Source of the DNA: Monosporascus cannonballus
Taxonomy: Eukaryota; Ascomycota; Sordariomycetes; Xylariales
Length of the DNA: 64,000 nt
Assembly: GCA_004154925.1 (NCBI GenBank)
Contig: QJNS01000041.1
Span: forward strand, 108,237 to 172,236
Reading direction: 5' to 3'
Shown one piece after another: positions 36,045 through 47,369 of this stretch (position 1 is the stretch's first letter; each line of letters opens with the position of its first letter). Below the pieces are notes generated by a model that made no database searches, was not told the origin of the DNA, and saw only the letters and a program-made list of their open reading frames with translations. Both the position numbers and the translations under genes were made by a program.

Positions 36045-38670
36045 GACCGCCTCTGGACACGATGCGAAGAAACAGACAGCAACGGCATCGACCACCGCAT
36101 CGAGGGCCGCCCGACCCGTCGTATTCCCTGCCATTCCTTTGCCATTGATGCAGAAACAGTCCGTCAAATCCCCGAAGTCGCCTGCCGGCCAAAACAAACA
36201 TGCTCCCTCTGCCGGCAACTCGTCCAACGGTCTCCCTGCCCCATCTCTCGATGCGGCGCTGATCGACCAGGTGGTTGCACCGAACGGTGTGAAGAGTCAG
36301 CATCCGCAGTCGGCCAAGTCTTCTGAGAACGAGGTCAACGGCTCAAACGTGGAGAAACCCGAGCATGCCACCACCACCCAGAACAACGCGGTTACCGTTA
36401 CTGTAACAACTGCTACCACCGCCGTAAACGGCGCAAACGGATCCAGGGACACCCGAGCACACCCTCATGCTACCAACGGAATCAATGTTGCCTCTCAGGA
36501 AAATGCGGTCGCTGCACAGCAGTCTTCCGCTCCCTCCATGAAAGAGGCCGATTCTAGCACGGCCGATTCTACCTCTGCCCCTGCAGTTGCCATGAAGACA
36601 GGTAATACCATACCGCAAATGCAGTCGCTACACCTTTATGCCGAACACGGACGCTTACAAACTATAGACACCCAGGATGCCCGTCCTCATAAGTCACAGA
36701 TCGAATCTGATGTCTTTCCGCGCCGCTTCGGCGAGCCCCGCGCTCTCAATTCTCAGGCCCACCCACTCCAGCATCACCAACCCACCGATCGACATCCTGA
36801 TCATCTGGCTTTCCAGTCGGGCGCCCACATGCATCGCCACCATATGAGCAACGGCGGAGGGATCATGTTTGGAGGTTTTCCGGAGTCCCATACTCCTTCG
36901 CCTGCGCCTCATCCCGGTGGCTTCATGCCCCCGGCCACGATGCCGATCAACGGCGAGAATTCAAACTTCTCCCCCATAAACGGCCATCACCACGCGCAGT
37001 CAAACAGCAACGGCTTTCCTGCTGCTGCCGCTGCCGCTCCCCCCATCAATACTCAATATCACCCGGATATGGTCCCCGTTTCTAGCATCGACACGTATGG
37101 ACCAATCCCCGCTCATGTCCCTCCCAGGCATTTCGAAGCCTTCCCTCCCGGTGCTAGTCGCTACGGCCCTCCAACTCCCCATAGCTTCCACGGATCGCAT
37201 ACGTCAGGCGAACCCAACAGTTTGGAGCATATGCAATTTCCTCCCCGCAACATGCACTATCCTGGACATGCTCATCAAGAGCAGCCGGCTGGTCACCATC
37301 ACCCCCATCACCCCCAGCATCACCATCCACCCGCTCCTTTCCCTCCCTTCCTCCCTTCGCAGGCATTCACGCGCCGTCCAAGCGTTGAGGGCGAGTTGGT
37401 GGAGAGCATTGCATACTTCCGGAACCAGTTCGATAACGGTGAACTTGCGGATTGCGTTTTGGAGTTGGTATACACGAACGGCCGCCACCACCCCGTCAAG
37501 ATCAGCGGCCACAAGCTCATCCTCGCGCAGAGCCCGGCACTGAAGCACTACATCATGTCAGCGCGTACTGCCGAGAGCTCTGGGTCCCATACCATCACCA
37601 TCGAGTCGGATGATTCTTATCTGCGTTCTGACGCTTGGTGGATGGCCGTGCAGCGCCTATACCTGCATCCTCTCCTCAATATTCCCCCCATCATCGGCAA
37701 CGGAGCCAATGGCATGGACTTTGCTGGTGATAAGACCGACCGGTTCGAGTTCTGCCTCGGTTACGCCGCGGCCGGCCACCTTCTCGAGATGCGAGACACT
37801 TTGGTGCGTGGTCTGCAGATCGCAGCCGATCTACTGAACTGGGCCACCGTAGAGGACGCTCTGGGTTTCGTGCTCGAGGGCACGACACAGCGCCACACCG
37901 ATTTCGCCTTCGAGGACGACGGGACGAACTTTTCCTTTGTCGACTTGGAATACGGATATGGACCTGAGACCAAGATCCTCATGGACGCCGTCATGAGCTT
38001 CTTGATCAACGCGTTCCCATCCAATTTCGAACTTGATCCGACGGTCTCCGACCCTCCCAAGTATGCTCGGATTCCGGCCATACCCGGTGCCCCCCCCGTT
38101 CCCTCGCCACGTGGCAGCCTTCCGCCCGCCATTGCTAGAGGCACCAATGCGCGCAATTCCGGCAAGCCCGTTCGACTGGGGAGCATCAAATTCGGCGACC
38201 TTCCACCCGCATTCCCCGAGGATGGTTCTGCGCCGCGACGGGAACCCGCCAAGTGCTCCCCTGTTCTTTCTCGAATTCTGCTCAACTTACCCTTCGACCA
38301 GCTCCGGACCGTTCTGGCATCCGAGAGCAACAGCACTTCCGGTTGGAACACGGCCCAGGATCGATATCACGCGGTCGCTGGTGTGGTGGCCGCGAGAGAG
38401 GCTAAGCGTTTGAGAGCAGTCGATGCAGTTCGTGCCGGAGCCATTCCCAACGCTCTAGACGTTCAGAAGCGGCTCTCCACACAACGGCGTCATGCCGTCG
38501 TCCAGCCTTGGGACGTCTTGAACTGGCAAGAGGAAGTCGCCCAACCCAGAGGCGCGGAGGTCCCTCGACTAGTACGCAAGTGGATCCCTCAGTTCCCGGT
38601 TACTCACGAGATGGAGCTGCAGCGACAGGCCCCTGCGCCGGCATACGATGTTCCCGAATCTATGGGCTAG
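35950..38670 (+). CDS. Large Gln/His/Pro-rich BTB domain protein
   Basis: Single-exon ORF of 906 residues from the first in-frame ATG. Residues 9-29 are a homopolymer block (8 Pro, 7 Gln, 4 His, 2 Gln) encoded by CCG, CAG and CAT repeats. Up to about 480 the protein is disordered, rich in Asn, Ser, Pro, His and Gln, with another His-rich stretch near 440-460. A BTB/POZ domain follows at about 490-600: FDNGELADCVLELVY, the conserved ISGHKLILAQSPALKHYI and an alpha-helical continuation to LYLHPLLNIPP. The C-terminal 300 residues are helical with conserved-looking LNLPFDQLRTVL and KWIPQFPVTHE. No DNA-binding domain or membrane segment is visible. This looks like the conserved, uncharacterised filamentous-ascomycete BTB family; a regulatory or scaffold role is only inferred. 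Confidence 0.85.
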   Translation: MAPSKAQPPPPPPPPQQQQQQQHHHHQQVKTKTASGHDAKKQTATASTTASRAARPVVFPAIPLPLMQKQSVKSPKSPAGQNKHAPSAGNSSNGLPAPSLDAALIDQVVAPNGVKSQHPQSAKSSENEVNGSNVEKPEHATTTQNNAVTVTVTTATTAVNGANGSRDTRAHPHATNGINVASQENAVAAQQSSAPSMKEADSSTADSTSAPAVAMKTGNTIPQMQSLHLYAEHGRLQTIDTQDARPHKSQIESDVFPRRFGEPRALNSQAHPLQHHQPTDRHPDHLAFQSGAHMHRHHMSNGGGIMFGGFPESHTPSPAPHPGGFMPPATMPINGENSNFSPINGHHHAQSNSNGFPAAAAAAPPINTQYHPDMVPVSSIDTYGPIPAHVPPRHFEAFPPGASRYGPPTPHSFHGSHTSGEPNSLEHMQFPPRNMHYPGHAHQEQPAGHHHPHHPQHHHPPAPFPPFLPSQAFTRRPSVEGELVESIAYFRNQFDNGELADCVLELVYTNGRHHPVKISGHKLILAQSPALKHYIMSARTAESSGSHTITIESDDSYLRSDAWWMAVQRLYLHPLLNIPPIIGNGANGMDFAGDKTDRFEFCLGYAAAGHLLEMRDTLVRGLQIAADLLNWATVEDALGFVLEGTTQRHTDFAFEDDGTNFSFVDLEYGYGPETKILMDAVMSFLINAFPSNFELDPTVSDPPKYARIPAIPGAPPVPSPRGSLPPAIARGTNARNSGKPVRLGSIKFGDLPPAFPEDGSAPRREPAKCSPVLSRILLNLPFDQLRTVLASESNSTSGWNTAQDRYHAVAGVVAAREAKRLRAVDAVRAGAIPNALDVQKRLSTQRRHAVVQPWDVLNWQEEVAQPRGAEVPRLVRKWIPQFPVTHEMELQRQAPAPAYDVPESMG
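35971..36015 (+). repeat. Trinucleotide tract (CCG)8(CAG)7
   Basis: Perfect trinucleotide repeats just inside the coding region, followed by CAT/CAC and CAG codons. They encode Pro8-Gln7-His4 and are prone to length change by replication slippage. Confidence 0.95.
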
Positions 38671-40797
38671 CTGGCTGGTTTGGGAGGTCGTGCGACGCAC
38701 TCACGATTCGATGATAGCGTTGTTTGGTCTCGAGGAGCGGTCCCTTCGGTACTGCATGACATGATGGCATCAAGGCGTTGATTTCCAGTTTTAATTCTTT
38801 CCGGGCATCGCGTTTGGTGTTGGTGTATTCCGCGTGCGTTTCGTGGACATGTTTTGATGTTTGAGGGCTTGGGACATCCCAGCATGCCCGTTTTATGCGG
38901 CTATGCCCTCTTGGTTCATACGATATCAGGAACGGTTACTGAAAATACGTTTGCGACCGGTTGAGACCGGGTGTCGAGGGACTACGATACAGGAAAACGA
39001 AAAAGTTTTAGAGGATGTGGGTCTGCTGTTAATATGGACCCTTGATTTGCGTGGGTTTGATCACGATGTTGTTCACTCGCAACACAATAATACCCCCTTT
39101 TTCGGGGCCTGTCAGTCAACGACGTGGCTCGCTGATCATGATGAGGATTTGGAGTTTAAAAGGTTCGGCTAGGAGCGATGGTAGGGAGGCAACGGATGAT
39201 TGCCTGCTTAGGGGGCAAATCGGCAGCCCGCGATTAGGTTAGACTGACGGCAAGACGCCCGTCGCGGAAAACCTTGTGGTTCTTCAGGATTGATTAAAGC
39301 TATTAGATTAGCTGCCAGAGCAATGTCCCAATGCGGAACTGTTCGCTCAGGCTTCCTAGATAGGTTAGGAGACACTGACTAAAAGTATATCTAGCGTGTG
39401 TCCTCGTATCTCATATGTGTGCTACTCATCGAAATCACGGGTTCTAGGCTCATTTCATACGGCCGCTAGTGTCGCAGCGATAGGAGTGACTCTATGGCAC
39501 GCGACATCCTACGTAAATTACCACTAAATGTTTACATAGGACGACTATGAGCCTATATTGAGGCAGGGGAAGCATTGGTAGTTATGGAACTGGCTCTGTA
39601 TGCTGATTCCGCTTCACGGGTTGGATGAAATGTCACCTACCCTCCTCATCTGATCTCCTTTCCGCAAGGTTGGATCCCACTTGATGCTACGGCTTTCGAA
39701 TCAACTTTGCATAGTATTGTATTAACAGGGTACACAAGAAGAAACAAGCCAAGAACTGAGAAATCCTATAGAACGACTAAGAAGTTAGCCGCTATATTCG
39801 ATCCGTTGTGATGCAATAGGGGATAAACAGCCGCGCTAAAACCCATGTTCTGCCACCTTTTGTATGACATCCAATACGATGATGGTATGGGATGTATTTC
39901 GACCAGTGATTGTCCAAACCCCACCTCGCACTTCACTCTGCCATCGCGTCACCCGCATATGTGGGGTGCGAGCTCATGCTGGTTTAGTGGATACAGTAAT
40001 TAGTAATCCCCGCTGTGCGGGCAGCCAGAATGACAAGCATTAGACCCATGACCAGCGGGGGTCTTCAATTAAGTTGACGGGGAGCAGCAGCGCACTGTAG
40101 ATCGCTGGCCAGCTGTGGACTGCTTTGGTCCATATTCCTGATATCCTTCCGCTCGCTGTTCTTCTGTCTGATACTAGGTGCGCAATTCTCGAAGCGCCGC
40201 CCCCGACCTCTTCGCCCACCTTCTCAGACAGATCAAGCCCAACTGCGCTCTGGCAAGAAGACATGGGCCACTTACCAACGGAGTGGAGCAGCCGGGAGGC
40301 CGCGCTGGGGCCAAAAAAAAAGGGGGTCCCAAGCGGGAGCTCGAGCGCGCGGCTTCTTCGCGGGCATCGATGCTGGATCTCGCGTTGTCCGCCATCCTCG
40401 GGGCCTGGACGGCACTCGAGGCTTCCGCAGAGACAGCGCGAGCGGTGCAAGGGGCCCTAGACAACTGTTGGCGGCTTGGCGACCAAAGGATGGTCTTTCT
40501 CACGCCCTGTCAATGATGAGCTCCCCTGTCTTAGGGAACAGGGTCTCAGCAGGAATACATCGATGCATTTGACGAAATCTCTCCAAGGACAGGCTTTTGC
40601 CGGCACGCCTCGCCCTGGCATGATGTGGACCCCGAGGAATGCTAAGTCCGAAGACATAGGTGATCCCTGTCACGTCCGCAGAACGTTCCATTATATAAGA
40701 GCAACTTTGATTTATCTTCACAGGGCTAAAGGTTTCTTACCACAAAAACATGATTGTACCTGCCGCGAGTCCGTTTCATTCTTTGCAACTAAGCGAC
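38671..40797. other. Spacer between BTB gene and phospholipase A2
   Basis: About 2.1 kb. The first several hundred bases should be the 3' untranslated region of the BTB gene. A GC-rich island at 40180-40480 has overlapping open frames on both strands. On plus it includes a helical-looking segment, LDLALSAILGAWTALEASAE, but no domain can be named, so I do not call a gene. Confidence 0.45.
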
Positions 40798-41286
40798 TCA
40801 AGCCGATAACCGCACATCACTGGTGTCTACGTCGAGGTTGTTGGCCATCATGATTGCCTCTGCCCCCTCCCTTCCGAAGAGCACGACGGCCCGGTAGTAC
40901 ACCTCGGCGGTAGCCTCGCACACGGCCCGCGCGCCCTCCGCAGCGCACTGGCTGTACAGGTCCGCCCTGAATTTCCTGTCGATGGCGGCCTTGCCGGCCT
41001 CGAAGCGGCCCTGGGCTTTGTAGTTGCGGTAGCCGAAGTCGTGCCTCAGGCAGGCGGGCTCGAAGTCAAAGCCGAACGGGTTGTCCGGTGAGCTGGTGCA
41101 GCCGTCCGACGACCAGTCGAGCCCCGGCGGCGACCGCGCGTCGCGGGCCGCAAGAAATTCGGAGAGGCTGACGCTGAAAAGCAGCCGGTCCGTCTCGGCT
41201 TCGAGCTGGGGCGACTGCCGGATGTCCAGCGGGAGCGAGAGCGCCAGCGGGGTGATGGCGGAGAGGAAGATGGGCAGGAACTTCAT
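40798..41286 (-). CDS. Small secreted fungal phospholipase A2 (prokaryotic/fungal type)
   Basis: Predicted extracellular enzyme that hydrolyses the sn-2 ester of phospholipids. Single exon, 162 residues, starting at ATG 41286 with signal peptide MKFLPIFLSAITPLALS. The short helical PLA2 domain is recognisable. DWSSDGCTSSPDNPFGFDF leads into the catalytic CLRHDFGYRNY, with the His-Asp pair in which His activates water and Asp supports it. A second Cys pair lies in QCAAEGARAVCEATAEVYY. The four Cys can form the two disulfides typical of this group, and Asn/Asp residues before the catalytic helix can form the calcium site. Size and Cys pattern fit fungal group XIV enzymes. The catalytic pair is intact. 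A TATA-like stretch lies at 41419-41430, about 135 bases upstream. It is an isolated gene in a gene-poor region. Confidence 0.87.
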   Translation of the reverse strand: MKFLPIFLSAITPLALSLPLDIRQSPQLEAETDRLLFSVSLSEFLAARDARSPPGLDWSSDGCTSSPDNPFGFDFEPACLRHDFGYRNYKAQGRFEAGKAAIDRKFRADLYSQCAAEGARAVCEATAEVYYRAVVLFGREGAEAIMMANNLDVDTSDVRLSA

Positions 41287-42921
41287 CTTGACTGAGTGGT
41301 TTTGTCTCCTTGCGGGCGGGCTCGGCGCCAGGATGTATTACAGCTGGGAGACTGGGGGCTTGCGGGAGCTGTGAAGAAGATGATGCCCTCTGAGAGATGA
41401 ACTGGAGGAGATCGAGGGGGTATAAATATATCTCCTTGGATCGAGCACTCCAAGAAATTTCACTGGTCAATCGGGGTTCTTGCAAATTTCCCAGATCTGC
41501 ACATGTTAGCTAACTAGGTTTCTTTATGGGCCGGCGCCTTTTGACATGACCATTCAAACGCTGCCCCCCTTGTCGATCTACCGGGCCACTTGTGTCAGCT
41601 AACAGGCTCTGCGCCAACTGGAAGTTTGTCGATTGGCCCACAGCCTTGAACTGCTTTGGAATAAAGCTGTTGCCGACGGTGGTTGGACGCGGGATCTCGC
41701 AGCGTCGATCATGCCAAGCAGGCAAGACGGGTAGATTAGGCGCAGCTCTACCGGATTCCGTCCAGTCAATCACATGCCGATATTCCATCAAAACCGGCAT
41801 CGATACTACGGCAACAACTATAACTACCCCGCCTCTCGGGTCAGCTGGTATGCAGGCCTTCTATAAACCCTCGCTCTAGGTGTGTCTGTTACGTACAGTA
41901 AACGGTCTCTGCGGTGAAGAAAACGGCAGTAGCTGGGGTGGGCGGCTAATGAACTCAGCCTGGAGACTTAAACACCCACGAATTGCTTGCTCTATCTCGG
42001 GCCAACGGCTTTATGCAAGGCGAGGTTTTAAGTTGTTATACACATTGAGTGAAAATTAGAGCGAAAACCTTGATAAGATAGTCGCATTTCATACTTAGTC
42101 CTATAGCTAAACCAAAGCCTTGATAATTAATTCATGACATCTACTTACGCCAAAAGGGGCGGGTAAACCTAACCAATCAACCACCAGAACAACGATCAGC
42201 CACACGAACCGCTGGCGCCGTTGGACCTTCGATGATAGGATGTTTAAACAGAATAGAGATGCCTAAGGGGCTGAATTCCCTTTCTTGGTTAAACCCCCGT
42301 TGGAGATCAGCCCGGCGCTGGCGCATGCGGAAAGGTTCCGCGTCTCGGCAAGCCCCAAAAGGAAGCCAATGTGCAAATCGGGCACCATGAATCGCGCACT
42401 GCAGGAAACGTACCGCATACCAGATATGATATGGTCTATGAAAGCATCGGCTGCTGCAGGGATATCATAACACGATGTCTCGGTCGAGATATTCTGTGCT
42501 TTAGTCTCATCCGTACCAGCACCGAGAAGACCTTCGCCAACGTGATTCGAGTCAAAATAAGCTATCTCCTAATCCCATGCCAAATGGCTAGTCTAGATGG
42601 CTTGTGCACTATAAAATATATATGCACACAGCGGTGGAGGTTGCTTTACCCTATTCTAACCCCTATCCCAACAATCTGCATCGTGGTATACTGTCTTCCC
42701 GAGAGGAGAGCGAACAAGAACCTGGAGGGGCTGCCTTGCGTTACATCGGTCACGCATCCGCTACTTCTAGGACTGGTGTTGTCGGTTTTCCAAAGAGGGG
42801 TTGATTCTTGACTTGTAGTTGGGGCCAGAACGTCAACTATGGGGGCGTACTGCCCATCGGCCTCTGCTAGTGCGGCAGCTTCCTCAATCGGCTTTGGTCC
42901 CGTCTCCTCCAATTTCTGAAA
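41287..42921. other. Spacer with an orphan coding-like stretch
   Basis: About 1.6 kb between phospholipase A2 and the hydrolase pseudogene. On the minus strand, 42515-42275 stays open and reads like protein (for example DIPAAADAFIDHIISGM, VPDLHIGFLLGLAETRNLSA), but without a good start or a recognised family. It could be a remnant or chance. The left end should contain the phospholipase promoter. Confidence 0.45.
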
Positions 42922-44587
42922 TCATCCGTAGGGTTCAGCAATCTCATACAGGCACTTGAGTCCGTCGACCTTACCAGTGTCGTCTCAATGAAAGTACGAC
43001 ACCCCGACGGCGAAATAGTCGCAGTCCAACAACCCCCGGCCGAGCCATGCGTCCCTCGTCAAGGGCGTAAAGCCATAAGCCAATTTCCTATACCTCTCAA
43101 TGTCACATTGAGACCCTTGTTTGGAGTCGATCGTGAAGGCCAGATGTCCTGTATCTTCTCGTATGAATACATTGAGGGTGACATTAAACCCGCGGTAATC
43201 GCGAACGAAATCGCACAAGTCCTCCTCCTTTTGTATGACGCCATGGTATTGAATCCAGTCCATCATCTTCAATTCGAATCAGCGCTCGTGGAGATCAGCC
43301 TCTTGTTGTACGAGACCAAGAGCTCGCCTCTCGTCTTCAGGCCGAATAGCAACTTGATCAGGACTTTGGTGGCAAAATCTGCTGCATCTCCGAGGTCCAT
43401 CGCGTTAGCCATCGCAACCACTGGGCTAGACGTCTCGGGGAAGACATATATGGACGTCGCAAACCGGGCATGACCCCATTGTGGCCTACGAAGAGACCCC
43501 CGGCCGCTTCACCACCGAAGACGTATTTCTTATACTGCTCCGCGTCCTGTTGCTTTTTTTTTTCTTGTGATACATCCCAAAAGCGCCAAGGTCTGGCTGT
43601 TCAGCGGCCCCTATACCAACCTAAAGAGTTGGCAAGGCTAGAATCGGCCATGGACCGTGGTTTCCAAATCTCTTGGATCCCCCTCAATGGATTTCCGTCG
43701 GAATCCCCTCCATGAGCAGCCAGCAATGTATTGGCCCGTTTCAGATCACCATCGACGGAGCTTCGAATCACAAACGAAGACAGGACTGGCGAGTGGTGCT
43801 CATCGCTGAAACAATCGGCGGTGATCTTGGTCCAAATGTCCTTTTTTGCCTTCTCATACCCGTGCGCAGCATCGTCCGTTCTTAGACCGTCTAGAGTGCA
43901 GATAGTGTCTCGCACGTTGAGACGTCCAAAGATCCGCTGCTGGAGGAATTCAAAATAACGCATCTCCTACACCTTTTGCATAGGAGGATTGATAGCGTCA
44001 TATGCCTGATTGCTATATAAATGGCACCCGTCTTTGGCTCACTGGCCAAGATAGTTTTCTGTGATTTCACGATTAAGGAACTGTCGTATGAGTCTTCCTC
44101 CGAAAGCACAGTGAGGTTAGGACCTACTATGCGGGTGTTTGTGTTGAACTCCAAAAGGTGGGCGCTCGAACCGTTGTTGGTTCGAGCCTATTTAGCTATA
44201 TATGTCGTATTCCTACGGTTTGGACGTCCTATGCCGGTGGCATGGCGGAGCGCATCACGGATAGTAGCCTCTGTGCCGACTTGCGGATCGTTCATTGGAT
44301 TGAAGTCTGGAAGATACTTCTGGATAGGGTCATCCCACGACATTCTCCCCTCGCTGGCCAGGATGCCCACTGTGGCGGATAGGAACATATTCGAGCAAGA
44401 GCCCAGCATATACGAGGCATTGAAGTCTGCGTCCAGCCCCCCTTTCGATGTCTCATAGGCCTATACTTTTCCGAAGGATGGCCGGAACGTGATGAAGAAC
44501 TCCAATGGAAATCAAGGGAGCCTGACGTGTCTCTTGAACCCTCGCAAATTTCTCGCAAGCCCGTACGAGCCTACCCTCTTCCGCCAT
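42922..44587 (-). pseudogene. Broken beta-lactamase-family serine hydrolase
   Basis: Fragments of one ~530-residue serine hydrolase lie in order on the minus strand. ATG 44587 starts MAEEGRLVRACEKF and APLISIGVLHH, then the frame breaks. YMLGSCSNMFLSATVGILAS and SWDDPIQKYLPDFNP with RDALRHATGI give the active-site region. After another break come YSNQAYDAI, TAG (43967-43969), MRYFEFLQQRIFGRLNV and HHSPVLSSFVIRSSV. A frame change then gives QPDLGAFGMYHK and GGEAAGGLFVGHNGVMPG; another gives YVFPETSSPVVAMANAMDLG; and finally a C-terminal domain ending, after TGA 42985-42987, in DDTGKVDGLKCLYEIAEP. The SxxK motif reads SCSN, so the catalytic Lys is lost. Introns could explain some breaks, but not the two in-frame stops or the missing Lys. 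Intact relatives belong to the penicillin-binding / class C beta-lactamase fold. Confidence 0.78.
44164..44187. repeat. Perfect 9-bp inverted repeat with 6-base loop
   Basis: GCTCGAACC and its exact reverse complement GGTTCGAGC flank GTTGTT. It sits in the broken hydrolase between the ALRHATGI segment and the next recognisable fragment, where homology is disrupted. It may be an insertion scar or chance. Confidence 0.6.
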
Positions 44588-47369
44588 GACGTTATTATGG
44601 AGCTGTTCAGGCGGTTGGCAGGGGATTAGCAAATATTGGATATCAACTTTTGAATCAACCATCATTAGAGAGGCTGACTTGCTATATGTGCGGCATGGGA
44701 GCTGACCTATGCGATAGTGCTGCGAGGCATTTTGTAGCTGGGTTTCTCCTTACTGTCGACATATCGCTTTCTACTGCTGGCAAACATCCATTCAAATTCA
44801 AGGAGAGAGTGATTCGTGCTTCTGGGGCTATATAAGCAGATGATACTTCAGAGATGTAGAAGGATATTACACCTTAAGGTGATTCACATTCCGTCGAGGC
44901 CAAAAGCAACGGTTAGCTCAACCTCATCCCAACTCGGAATGGTGAGATTTACCCAATGTCAATTATCTACGTCTTCGGGTTATCATGGCTATACCTGAGG
45001 CTGATGTGCTCAAGGTGTCACAAACACCCCATAAGCAAACATAGCACCTAATCAACATCGCCATGCTCTACTTGTTGGTTCCTTAGGGATGCCGCGCTCA
45101 CCTATGATGACAAGCATTTTTGAATTCGTAATCTTGTTACACTGGTTGGAGACTTGAAGTAAGGCCCTCAAGAGCGTGTTGGAGAACCACAACACCAATC
45201 CGCGATTTACGTGCATGATAACATGCCAATCAACCAACCCTACTCCGCAATACTGTCAAGGTAATGATTGGAGCAAACTACAGTTTTCCTCATACTTTGC
45301 TCAAGAGATGATATTATTCTACATCGTATTCCCTTACCACTACTAGGGGCTTCAAGAGGGAACAACCCTTATCAACTCATTAACGCGGTAAACAGGGGTA
45401 ACCCATTTTCAGGTGCGGATATCGGTATTAGAGACGAAACCAATTCAAATATGGAATCCTATTGGGGGTCACAATCAAATACATAAGTTAGTCGTTGAGA
45501 TGGTGTTAATAGCAATGTACCAGCACCATTTGGTAGCTTATGTAATTTCTCCTCTGAAAGATGTATGCTTCTTTCCATATATGGTTTTTTTATTCGACCT
45601 CTTCAGCTTTCTATTCCCCATTACGGCAATTAGACGTCACCTCATACTACCAACTCTATATTCCCGTAATCCAACCAGCTGAAGTCGGGGAGGTCGTCCT
45701 AGGGATTCTATGTTTTCCGTTTCGACATGCTTTGGATTCTTCCCTTGCCCCCCTGCCTTCTCTTGCTTTTCTTTTATTCGACGTCTTCCCAAGAGCAGAA
45801 TCCAATATACGGGAAGCGGAAACTGCATCCTGGGCCGTGGCAATATTCCGCTCGCTTTTCGAGATTGTCGGCCCTACCGCTTCTTTCCTGCGAGGTTCGG
45901 TTAAGGGCTTCGCCATGGTTGCGGGTACTGCTCCCTGTTCTTAATCGAAGCTCTTGTGTAAGTAAGGCATTTTTATTTAATTATTTCAATATTTAATTAT
46001 AATTATAATTATAATTTATTTATTTATACGTGTGTATGTGTATGTCAAGGCACGCCGCTAGTCCTCCAGGGTTACCGTCCTTTTGACAATGCCTCGTTTC
46101 TGTTCTGCTATTGTTTTACTACTCTTAACTTGCGCGTGAGCAGCAGGTGGGACGCTGGATTTCTATATCCCACCAAGTGCAATCCGTCCTGGCACGGATT
46201 TAAGCAAGTCTCTTATCGAATAAACAAATAACACATTGTTAAAAGCAATCTGCTGCACACAAAGTGTGAAGTGAAACCTGAAAAATGTGAGGCCCCACAC
46301 TATGGCGGGACACTATCATGTCTTAAATCTCACACAAAGAACGATTGTGAAATTGACGCGTACGCAGAAAAAGGCCTTGTCTTGAGATAATAATAAAAAC
46401 ACACCACTTAAACCTGGATTTCGGCAGCCTAAGCACCTAAAAGCATCATGTTAAAAGATATATTAAAGGTCTGTTAATAGATTACACACTACGTGACCCT
46501 CCTTGTGGGCCTAGGTCTACTGGACTATTTACTTAGAATCTGTGGGTCATGTAGCCCTATCCGAACTCCTATTCCAACAATTCAAAGCGATGTGGTATAA
46601 ACAAGCATATATAGTTTTATTCATAGTCGGTTCCGCTGATATGGTTTCGTCATTGTGCCTAAAGCCAAGACCCATATAATGTCGTTCGCACTTAGTTAAT
46701 TTGATACGGTTTTGTTATGGTATGAAGACCAAATCGAGATTGATGCGATGAATTTTGATTCGCTGCCAGTGCCGGCAGAACGGCGATAGGTATTATACAA
46801 TAAACAGAGCAAGCCACCTAAATACTTTTTTTGGCCCAATATCCCTTACCCGTTGCTTTCGTAACCCCTGATATGCATCTCTGCAAAGGGTCTGAACCGC
46901 TCAACCATCCGTTTCTTAACTCCATGATTCGTTAATATCCCCTTGCGGTCTCCCCAAAAAGGGGACAGCAGCCTCCTACTCTGGAATACAACCCGCTCTA
47001 GACAGATTGTTCTACTGCACCGGTGGAATGAAATGCTGACAGCTACTTCAGCATGGGTATCTCTAGAAACTCGTGATATTTTGTGCGGGGGAAATTGAAG
47101 TGGTGTGTCCAATTTGACCATATATATTAGAGAGAATTCGGACGTTGCTTGAAGCCGTCCTTGTTGGTTCAGCACCGGATGTGTGTTGGTGTCGTCGGTA
47201 AGTCGAACGGTAAGTGGTCGTCGGCTCGTACAAGTTTCTTCGGGTGTGCTAGCGTTGTTGAAGTCGTTGATATAGGATAGAGGTGATTAGGGGTTCTGAT
47301 TTGTTGGCGTGAATGATAAGTGGAATTGATGTCGTTTTCTTTACGACTGGACTTCATCCCTCCTATACA
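44588..47369. other. 2.8 kb gene-free, partly AT-rich region
   Basis: No supported gene. The part from ~45960 to 46830 is clearly AT-rich, with an almost pure A/T block at 45968-46027. This fits an ageing repeat or C-to-T mutated DNA, but no element family can be recognised. The right end, from ~47150, should be the 3' untranslated region of the bHLH gene. Confidence 0.5.
45968..46027. repeat. AT-only low-complexity block with AATTAT units
   Basis: A run of almost only A and T, including tandem, self-complementary AATTAT/ATAATT units, in the middle of the gene-free region. Confidence 0.75.

Noticed and set aside
40040..40503. Overlapping 110-136 codon frames on both strands
   Set aside because: GC-rich island with open frames on both strands, none with a recognisable domain or splice pattern, so no gene is called.
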